Assembly: GCA_035760865.1 (NCBI GenBank)
Contig: DASTSE010000074.1
Span: 1-5,280, forward strand
DNA: 5,280 nt
Source of the DNA: Dokdonella_A sp035760865
Lineage (GTDB): Bacteria > Pseudomonadota > Gammaproteobacteria > Xanthomonadales > Rhodanobacteraceae
Direction of reading: 5' to 3'
In this document: piece by piece, positions 1 through 5,280 of the stretch
How positions within the stretch are numbered: the stretch's first letter is position 1
How the letters are laid out: each line of letters begins with the position of its first letter
Notes under the pieces: model-generated
Told to the model about the DNA's origin: nothing
Databases searched by the model: none
What the model saw: only the letters and a program-made list of their open reading frames with translations
Made by a program: the position numbers and the translations under genes

Positions 1-3000
1 GCATGCGGGCACGTTGGCCGCGGCGGCCGAGCTGGGCGATCACCGCGCGCAGCGCGGCGGGCCGCACCGGCTTGTGCAGCACGACATAACCGGCGTCGCG
101 TGCCTGCGCGTGCAGCTCGACGCCGTGGTCGGCGGTGATCAGCGCGCCCGGCGGCGGCGGGTCGCACGCCTCGCGCACGCGCGCGAGCGCGTCGATGCCG
201 TTCTCGCCCGCGTCGAGGTGGTAGTCGGCGAGCACGAGGTCGGGGCGCTGCCGGCGCGCCGCCTCGACCGCGCCGGCGATGTCGCCCGCGAGGTCGCAGG
301 CGACGCCCCACTGCCCGAGCAGGGTCGCCATGCCGTCGAGGATGGCGGCATCGTTGTCGATGCACAGCACGCGCAGGTCCGCGGCGAGACCGATCGCGCG
401 CGGGCGCACGGGCGCCGCGCTCGTGTCCGTGGCGACCGGCTTCGCGCGTGCGACGGTGACCGAGAACACGCTGCCATGGCCGGGACGGGAGCGCAGGTCG
501 AGCCGGTGACCGAGCAGGCGCGCCATGCGTTCGCAAATCGACAGGCCGAGCCCCAGGCCCTTCTCGCCCCACGGCGATACCTGCGTGCCGCGATGGAACT
601 CGTCGAAGATCGCGAGCTGCTGCTCGGCCGAGATCCCGGGGCCGGAATCGCGCACCTCGATGCGCCAGGCGTCGGTGCCTGCGCGGCGAACGCCGAGCAA
701 CACGCTGCCGCTGCGCGTGTAGCGCAACGCGTTGGCGAGGAAGTTCTGCAGGATGCGCCGCAGCAGCTGCGGGTCGCTGCGCACCCATGCGCGCGTCGGC
801 GCGAATCGCAGGCGGATCGCGCGCGCGTTCGCCTGCACGCCGAACTGGTGCCGCAGCGGTTCGATGACGTCGGCGAGCGCGACCGTGCCGATCTCGGCGC
901 GATAGCGGCCCGCGTCGAGGCGCGAGGCTTCGAGCAAGGCATCGAGCAGCTCCTCGGCGGCCTTGAACGCGGTGTCGATGCGCTCGGCGAGGCGCGCCGA
1001 CTCGGCGTCGAGGTGCGGCTGCTGGCGCAGCGCCGAGGTGAACAGGCGCGCCGCATTGAGCGGTTGCAGCAGGTCGTGGCTCGCCGCGGCGAGGAAGCGC
1101 GTCTTCGACAGGTTCGCCGATTCGGCGAGCCGCTTCGCCTGCTCCTGCGCGGCGAGCGCCTCGGACAGTTCGTGCGTGCGTTGTTCCACGCGTTGCTCGA
1201 GCGTCTCGTTCGCCTCGATGAGCGCCTGTTCGGCGTGCTTGTACGCGGTCACGTCGTTGAACGTGGTGAGATAGCCGCCGCCGGGCAGCGGCTCGCCGCG
1301 CGTCTCGATCACGCGGCCGTCGCCGCGCGTGCGCAGCCAGATGTGCGGGCGCGCGCGGCGCAGGTGCGCGATGCGCTTGCGCACGTGCGCGTCGACGCTG
1401 CCGGCGCCGAGCAGGCCGTGCTCGGCGTTGTAGCGGATGAGGTCGGCGATCGGGCGGCCGACGTAGACGTAGCCTTCCGGATAGTCGAAGAAATCGAGGT
1501 AGCGGCGATTCCAGGCGACGATGCGCAGGTTCGCGTCGACGACGCTGATGCCCTGCATCATGTTCTCGAACGTGACCGCCATCAGCTCGCGGTTGAAGCG
1601 CAGCTCCTGCGACGTCTCGTCGAGCATCGCGACCGCTTCGGTGAGGTCGAGGCCGGTGCCGCGCAGCGCGGTCGTCAGCATGCGCCGCGCGGTCGCGGCG
1701 CCGACCGCGCTCGCGAGCAGGCGTTCGGTGTGCTGCAGCAGCGCGCGGTCGGCGTAGGCGTCGTTCGCGAGCGCCGCCTGCTCGGCCTGCGCGTAGCTCG
1801 CGAACGCGCGCTCGGCGTTGCGCTCGCCGACGATGCGCTCGGCGATCGCGCGCAGTTCGCCGACGCGCACGCGGCCGCGCCATTCGCCCGCCCCCGACGG
1901 GCGCGCGAAATCCGGGTCGAGGAACGCCGCCGCGCGCAGTCGCTCGTCGACGCCGGGCCGGAAGCGCAGCGACACGAACACGAGCAGCGCGACGTTGAAC
2001 AGCAGCGACCAGAATGCGCCGTGCGTGACCGGCTCCCAGCCCTGCAGGTTGAACAGCGCATGCGGCCGCAGCCACGCGATCCCGTACGGGCCGCGCTCCA
2101 TCCACTGCGTCGACAGCCAGCCCGCGCTCGAGACCGTCGGCAGCAGCAACGTGTAGACCCACACCGCGAATCCCGCGACGAGGCCGCAGATGACGCCGAG
2201 CCGGCTCGCGCTGCGCCAGTACAGGCCGCTCACGATCGCGGGCGCGAACTGCGCGACCGCGGCGAACGACAGCAGCCCGATCGCGGCGAGGTTCTGGCTC
2301 TGCGTGCTGGCGCGGTAATAGGCGAACGCGAGCAGCGCGAGCACGACGATCGCGACGCGCCGCACGCCGAGCACGATGCCGGACAGGTCTTCGCGCTGCT
2401 CGAGCCGCAGCGAGCGGATGCGCAGCAGCAGCGGCATGACGAGGTCGTTGCTGATCATCGTCGCGAGCGCGACCGAGGCGACGATGACCATGCCGGTCGC
2501 GGCCGAGTAGCCGCCGATGTAGGCGAAGATCGCGAGCAGGCGGTCGCCGTTGGCGAGCGGAAGCCACAGCACGTACGCGTCCGGCGCGATCGCGTGGCCG
2601 CTCGCGGCGGCCGCGCCCGCGTGCACGATCGGCAGCGCGAACAGGCAGATCACCGCGAGGTAGACCGGGAACAGCCAGCGCGCGCGCCGCACGTCCGACG
2701 GGTCCTCGCATTCGACGACGCCGACCTGGAACTGCCGCGGCAGGCAGAAGATCGCGGCGAACGCGAGCACGGTCTGGGCGACGAAGCCGCTCGGCAGGCC
2801 GTTCGACAGCGCGTCCTGGAACGGCTGCACGAACACGTCGGGATCTCGGCTGTCGCCGAGCGCGTACACGCCGACCGCCACGAACGCGAGCAGCTTGACC
2901 AGCGATTCGGCCGCGATCGCGAGCATCATGCCGTGATGGTGCTCGCTCGCGTCGATGCCGCGCGTGCCGAACAGGATCGCGAACGCGGCGAGGATCAGCG

Positions 3001-3493
3001 CGATGTACAGCGCGGTGTCGCCGAACGGCGACACCGCGTGGCCGCCGCTGCCGGTGAGCACCGTGAAGCTCATGCCGACCGCCTTCAGCTGCAGCGCGAG
3101 GTAGGGCACGATCGCGGTGACCGCGATCAGCGTGACGAGCGCGCCGAGCGCGTGCGACTTGCCGAAGCGCGAGCCGATGAAATCGGCGATCGAGGTGATG
3201 CGCCGCTCCTTGGCGACCGCGACGACGCGTTCGAACAGGCCGAAGCCGGCGACGAACAGCAGGATCGGGCCGAGGTAGATCGGCAGGTACGCGAGGCCGT
3301 CGCGCGCGGCCGTGCCGACCGCGCCGTAAAAGGTCCACGACGAGCAGTAGACCGCGAGCGCGAGGCTGTAGACGATCGGACGCAGCCACGCGCGCGTCGG
3401 GTACAGCGGGCGCCGGTCGCCGTAGTAGGCGATGCCGAACAGCGCGCCGACGTAGAGCACCGAAGCGAGCAACAGGATCCAGCTGGGGATCAT
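1..3493 (-). CDS. Transporter-like hybrid sensor histidine kinase/response regulator (SSS-STAC-PAS-HisKA-HATPase-REC, CrbS/MxtR type), 3' end cut by window edge
   Basis: Inner-membrane sensor that probably autophosphorylates and controls carbon use; CrbS and MxtR, of the same architecture, control the acetate switch with a LuxR-type partner. 1164 codons are visible without a stop. Residues 1 to about 515 are a multi-helix sodium:solute symporter domain, including CSSWTFYG at 50-57 and a YSAATG core helix from 329. About 540-635 resembles a STAC linker (TERLLASAVGAATAR). PAS spans about 637-748, followed by a likely coiled coil. The H-box is SHDLLQPLNAARLFTSAL with phospho-acceptor H806; the N-box has N921, the G1 box DSGPG starts at D949, and the G2 box GLGLGLSIC lies near 980. 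The receiver has D1046/D1048, acceptor D1090, T1120 and K1141. All receiver residues are present, so few residues should be missing. The ATG at 3493 is chosen for its Shine-Dalgarno and because TM1 follows at once. Architecture is certain; acetate as signal is inference. CbrA is a relative but lacks a receiver. Confidence 0.93.
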   Translation of the reverse strand, partial: MIPSWILLLASVLYVGALFGIAYYGDRRPLYPTRAWLRPIVYSLALAVYCSSWTFYGAVGTAARDGLAYLPIYLGPILLFVAGFGLFERVVAVAKERRITSIADFIGSRFGKSHALGALVTLIAVTAIVPYLALQLKAVGMSFTVLTGSGGHAVSPFGDTALYIALILAAFAILFGTRGIDASEHHHGMMLAIAAESLVKLLAFVAVGVYALGDSRDPDVFVQPFQDALSNGLPSGFVAQTVLAFAAIFCLPRQFQVGVVECEDPSDVRRARWLFPVYLAVICLFALPIVHAGAAAASGHAIAPDAYVLWLPLANGDRLLAIFAYIGGYSAATGMVIVASVALATMISNDLVMPLLLRIRSLRLEQREDLSGIVLGVRRVAIVVLALLAFAYYRASTQSQNLAAIGLLSFAAVAQFAPAIVSGLYWRSASRLGVICGLVAGFAVWVYTLLLPTVSSAGWLSTQWMERGPYGIAWLRPHALFNLQGWEPVTHGAFWSLLFNVALLVFVSLRFRPGVDERLRAAAFLDPDFARPSGAGEWRGRVRVGELRAIAERIVGERNAERAFASYAQAEQAALANDAYADRALLQHTERLLASAVGAATARRMLTTALRGTGLDLTEAVAMLDETSQELRFNRELMAVTFENMMQGISVVDANLRIVAWNRRYLDFFDYPEGYVYVGRPIADLIRYNAEHGLLGAGSVDAHVRKRIAHLRRARPHIWLRTRGDGRVIETRGEPLPGGGYLTTFNDVTAYKHAEQALIEANETLEQRVEQRTHELSEALAAQEQAKRLAESANLSKTRFLAAASHDLLQPLNAARLFTSALRQQPHLDAESARLAERIDTAFKAAEELLDALLEASRLDAGRYRAEIGTVALADVIEPLRHQFGVQANARAIRLRFAPTRAWVRSDPQLLRRILQNFLANALRYTRSGSVLLGVRRAGTDAWRIEVRDSGPGISAEQQLAIFDEFHRGTQVSPWGEKGLGLGLSICERMARLLGHRLDLRSRPGHGSVFSVTVARAKPVATDTSAAPVRPRAIGLAADLRVLCIDNDAAILDGMATLLGQWGVACDLAGDIAGAVEAARRQRPDLVLADYHLDAGENGIDALARVREACDPPPPGALITADHGVELHAQARDAGYVVLHKPVRPAALRAVIAQLGRRGQRARM

Positions 3494-3500
3494 TCCGGGG

Positions 3501-3505
3501 TCCTC
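3501..3505 (-). promoter_or_regulatory. Shine-Dalgarno of the hybrid sensor kinase gene
   Basis: Reading the minus strand, GAGGA lies 7 bases before the ATG at 3493. This is close to ideal pairing and spacing with the 16S rRNA 3' end. It fixes the sensor start; no competing in-frame start with a comparable site is seen just upstream. Confidence 0.75.
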
Positions 3506-3513
3506 GGCGACGT

Positions 3514-3526
3514 CGTGCGTCGCACG
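3514..3526. repeat. Short perfect inverted repeat in the divergent intergenic region
   Basis: CGTGCG and CGCACG are perfect 6-base arms around a single T. The repeat begins three bases past the -10-like hexamer of the sensor gene, so it would overlap that gene's transcription start or lie at the head of its leader. It could be an operator or could fold in the transcript. In DNA this GC-rich a 6-base match can arise by chance, so function is unproven. Confidence 0.35.
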
Positions 3527-3529
3527 CCG

Positions 3530-3535
3530 ATCATA
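3530..3535 (-). promoter_or_regulatory. Possible -10 element for the sensor kinase gene
   Basis: On the minus strand the hexamer reads TATGAT, one mismatch from TATAAT, in a region otherwise almost devoid of A/T runs. It would place transcription start about 30 bases before the ATG. No recognisable TTGACA-like -35 lies 16-18 bases upstream (the candidates there are ACGCAT, CACGCA and CCACGC), so the promoter, if real, may need an activator. Confidence 0.35.
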
Positions 3536-3567
3536 CGACCGCCGCGACGCGATGCGTGGCGGGGCCG

Positions 3568-3573
3568 TAAAAT
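3568..3573 (+). promoter_or_regulatory. Possible -10 element for the DedA-family gene
   Basis: TAAAAT, one mismatch from TATAAT, is the most AT-rich spot in the intergenic region and lies 29 bases before the preferred DedA start. The best -35 candidate is GCGACG at 3544-3549 with an 18-base spacer; it keeps only the central GAC of TTGACA. If this promoter is real, the alternative upstream start at 3552 would lie outside the transcript, which supports the downstream start. Confidence 0.35.
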
Positions 3574-3602
3574 GCGCTCCCTCGCAGTCGCCCGGCCAGG
3601 CC

Positions 3603-4259
3603 ATGGCGTTCCTCGACCAATTGATCGGCCTGTTCATCCAGCACGGTTACCTCGCCGTCTTCGCGGTGCTGCTGGTCAGCGGCTTCGGCGTGCCGATCCC
3701 GGAGGATCTCTCGCTCGTGGCCGGCGGCATCATCGCCGGGCTCGGCCACGCCGACGTGCGCGTGATGTGCGCGGTCGGCCTCGCCGGCGTGCTGGTCGGC
3801 GATTCGGTCGTGTTCCTGGTCGGTCGCACGTTCGGCGTGCGCGCGCTGCGCGTGCGCTGGATCGCGCACCTGCTCACGCCGCGGCGCCATGCGCAGGTCA
3901 AGGCGAAGTTCACGCGCTACGGCAACCGCCTCATGTTCGTCGCGCGCTTCCTGCCCGGGTTGCGCACCGCGGTGTTCCTCACGGCGGGCATGAGCCACCG
4001 CGTGTCGTTCGTGCGCTTCATCGCCCTCGACGGCCTCGCCGCGCTGATCTCGGTGCCGTTCTGGGTCTGGCTCGGCTACCTCGGCGCCGAACACCGCGAG
4101 TGGGTGCTCGCGCAGGTGCATCGCGGCCAGGGTGCGCTCACCGCGCTGCTCGTCGTTCTCGTCGCACTCGTCGCCGTGTGGGCCTGGCGGCGCGGCCGAA
4201 ACCGCCTGCGCCGCCTGCACGCGCATCGCGAGCGGCGTGCGGAGCGCACGCGCTCATGA
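3603..4259 (+). CDS. DedA/VTT-family inner-membrane protein
   Basis: The product is 218 residues, normal for the DedA (SNARE-associated/VTT) family. These polytopic inner-membrane proteins support envelope homeostasis, proton-motive force and lipid-carrier flipping; the substrate here cannot be told. Visible are the re-entrant-loop signature GFGVPIPED at 27-35, GVLVGDSVVFLVGRTFG at 62-78, and FVARFLPGLRTAVFLTAG at 112-129 with the paired arginines R115 and R121 known to be essential in E. coli YqjA. A hydrophobic helix near 175-195 precedes a very basic tail (196-218, 11 Arg). The ATG at 3603 is preferred over an in-frame ATG at 3552: the extra 17 residues (starting MRGGAVKCAP) look unlike the family and cover the candidate -10. 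The Shine-Dalgarno is poor (AGG, two bases before the ATG). S26 sits where many DedA proteins have Glu. The gene diverges from the sensor gene and converges on ribokinase, so it is probably transcribed alone. Family is certain, role unknown. Confidence 0.9.
   Translation: MAFLDQLIGLFIQHGYLAVFAVLLVSGFGVPIPEDLSLVAGGIIAGLGHADVRVMCAVGLAGVLVGDSVVFLVGRTFGVRALRVRWIAHLLTPRRHAQVKAKFTRYGNRLMFVARFLPGLRTAVFLTAGMSHRVSFVRFIALDGLAALISVPFWVWLGYLGAEHREWVLAQVHRGQGALTALLVVLVALVAVWAWRRGRNRLRRLHAHRERRAERTRS
4242..4255. terminator. GC-rich hairpin at the end of the DedA gene, possible weak bidirectional terminator
   Basis: GAGCGC and GCGCTC form perfect 6-base arms around AC, overlapping the last DedA codons. It lies about 30 bases past the ribokinase stop on the other strand, so it could act in both directions between the convergent genes. 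There is no T-run on either side and the loop is very tight (two bases, or four with a 5-base stem), so it does not meet the usual intrinsic-terminator pattern. No better terminator is visible in the gap at 4260-4284. Confidence 0.2.
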
Positions 4260-4284
4260 TCGCCGGTACCAGGAGCTCGAGGAT

Positions 4285-5277
4285 TCAGGCTTTGCTTTCC
4301 TGCGTCGATCCGAAGCGGCGTTCGACGTCGGCGAGGCGCGGCATCGCCTCGGCCGCGCCGCGGCGTTCGGTCGACAGCGCGGCGCAGCGGTTCGCGTGCA
4401 CGACCGCATCGCGCAACGCGCGCCCGCCCGCGCGCAGGAGTGCCGCGACGAGGGCGCCCGAGAACGCGTCGCCGGCGCCGGTCGTGTCGATGACGTGCGC
4501 GCGTTCGGCGGCGATGCGGTAGTACGGTTGCGCGTCGCCGCGAAGTCGCGCATCGGCATGCGAAACGAAGCAGCCGTGCGCGCCGAGCGTGACGACGACG
4601 GTCGGCACGCCGAGTCCGCGCGCGAGCCGGTGCAACTCGGCGTCGTCGCGCGCGGCGAGCGCGCCCGCGTCGATGCGCGCACCGCCGGCGCGCTCGAGCA
4701 GCAGCGCGAATTCGCTTTCGTTCGGCGTGACGATGTCGCAGCGCGCGAGCAGGTCGGCATCGAGCGCGTCGTGCACGGGCGCGGGGTTGAGCACGCGCAG
4801 CACGCCATGCGACCCGGCCAGGTCGAGCGCCGCGCGCGTCGCGTCGATGCCGTTCTCGAGCTGCACGAGCAGCACGCCGGCGGCGTCGAACAGCGCCGAG
4901 CGTTCGCGCAGGAAGGCCGGCTCGAGCCGCTCGTTCGCGCCGAGCGCGACGATGATGCGGTTCTGTCCGTCCGCCTCGACGACGATGCACGCGCTGCCGG
5001 TGGCCGCGTCTTCGCGCACCTGCCAGTGCGCGTCGATGCGCTCCTCCGCGGCGAGCCGGCGCGCACCGTCGCCGGCGGCATCGGCGCCGATCGCGGCGAT
5101 GAACGCGGTGGGCGCACCCTGACGCGCGCAGGCGACCGCCTGGTTGAAGCCCTTGCCGCCCGCGGCGGTGCAGAACGCGTCGCCGCGCAAGGTCTCGCCC
5201 GCGCGCGGCGCGCGCTCGACCCGCCACGCGTAATCCTGGTTGTAGCTGCCGACGACGAGCGCGATCGGTGCGGGCAT
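4285..5277 (-). CDS. rbsK: Ribokinase (PfkB-family carbohydrate kinase)
   Basis: A 330-residue cytoplasmic kinase, slightly longer than E. coli ribokinase (309), predicted to convert D-ribose and ATP to ribose 5-phosphate and ADP for the pentose phosphate and nucleotide pathways. The N-terminal substrate motif GSYNQD has N13 and D15, matching the ribose-contacting Asn/Asp. PfkB signature 1 is GGKGFNQAVACARQG from G40. LVQLENG carries E141, NPAP is at 164-167, TPNESE at 184-189 and VTLGAHG at 229-235. PfkB signature 2, DTTGAGDAFSGAL, runs from D264 with catalytic base D270 and the anion-hole glycines. Every key residue is present, so the enzyme should be active. The ATG at 5277 places the first strand directly after the start, as in the family, but it is three bases from the window edge, so its Shine-Dalgarno and any upstream operon partner cannot be seen. 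Another PfkB sugar or nucleoside kinase is possible; ribose is favoured by the motif set. Confidence 0.9.
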   Translation of the reverse strand: MPAPIALVVGSYNQDYAWRVERAPRAGETLRGDAFCTAAGGKGFNQAVACARQGAPTAFIAAIGADAAGDGARRLAAEERIDAHWQVREDAATGSACIVVEADGQNRIIVALGANERLEPAFLRERSALFDAAGVLLVQLENGIDATRAALDLAGSHGVLRVLNPAPVHDALDADLLARCDIVTPNESEFALLLERAGGARIDAGALAARDDAELHRLARGLGVPTVVVTLGAHGCFVSHADARLRGDAQPYYRIAAERAHVIDTTGAGDAFSGALVAALLRAGGRALRDAVVHANRCAALSTERRGAAEAMPRLADVERRFGSTQESKA

Positions 5278-5280
5278 CGC

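Noticed and set aside
3552..3602. N-terminal extension of the DedA protein from the ATG at 3552
   Set aside because: It has no Shine-Dalgarno, the extra residues do not resemble DedA proteins, and the segment contains the only good -10-like hexamer for the gene.
3531..4226. 231-codon minus-strand frame opposite the DedA gene
   Set aside because: It is in codon register with DedA and reads as His/Glu/Arg/Asp-rich sequence without domains, while the plus strand carries clear DedA motifs and membrane helices.
4265..4281. Cluster of three hexamer palindromes (GGTACC, GAGCTC, CTCGAG) resembling a cloning polylinker
   Set aside because: Flanking genes on both sides are intact and share base composition and codon style. 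The run is short and no vector sequence adjoins it, so chance in a short convergent gap is the simpler reading.
4260..4284. Small gene or RNA between DedA and ribokinase
   Set aside because: At 25 bases the gap is too short, and it shows no start codon with a ribosome site and no stable fold.
14..4522. Very long plus-strand open frame as a real gene
   Set aside because: Its translation is Arg/Ala/Asp-rich low-complexity sequence with no recognisable domain. It is phase-locked antisense to a clearly recognisable multidomain gene, and runs across DedA in another frame and into ribokinase on the other strand.
4076..5227. 383-codon and 287-codon minus-strand frames overlapping ribokinase
   Set aside because: They are Arg- or Ser/Arg-rich frame-shifted shadows of the ribokinase gene, whose own frame holds both PfkB signatures intact.

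Overview
The window is a very GC-rich (about 70% by eye) bacterial chromosomal segment in which third codon positions are nearly all G or C. Codon use, family content and the absence of mobile DNA suggest a high-GC proteobacterium. A gammaproteobacterium of the Xanthomonadales/Lysobacterales type is my best guess, but that is inference and not fixed by any marker gene.

Layout: (1) Positions 1-3493, minus strand, hold one very large gene that runs off the left edge. It encodes a sodium/solute-symporter-like membrane domain fused to a STAC-like linker, a PAS domain, a histidine kinase core and a receiver domain, the architecture of the CrbS/MxtR acetate-response sensors. Because its stop codon lies outside the window it can easily be missed, and the opposite strand carries a spurious open frame of about 1500 codons. 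(2) Positions 3494-3602 are a divergent intergenic region of 109 bases with a good Shine-Dalgarno for the kinase, weak -10-like hexamers in both directions and a small perfect inverted repeat. (3) Positions 3603-4259, plus strand, hold a DedA/VTT-family membrane protein. (4) A 25-base convergent gap follows. (5) Positions 4285-5277, minus strand, hold a complete PfkB-family sugar kinase, most likely ribokinase.

The three genes do not form an operon: the sensor and DedA genes diverge, and DedA and ribokinase converge. No LuxR-type partner regulator for the sensor is visible. Ribokinase phosphorylates ribose for entry into the pentose phosphate pathway, the sensor probably couples carbon-source sensing to transcription, and DedA is a membrane-homeostasis protein. 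I see no RNA gene, CRISPR array, insertion sequence or phage gene, and no clearly new system. The points most worth a second look are the transporter-kinase fusion, its atypical H-box, the DedA protein lacking a usual membrane acidic residue, and the divergent control region.
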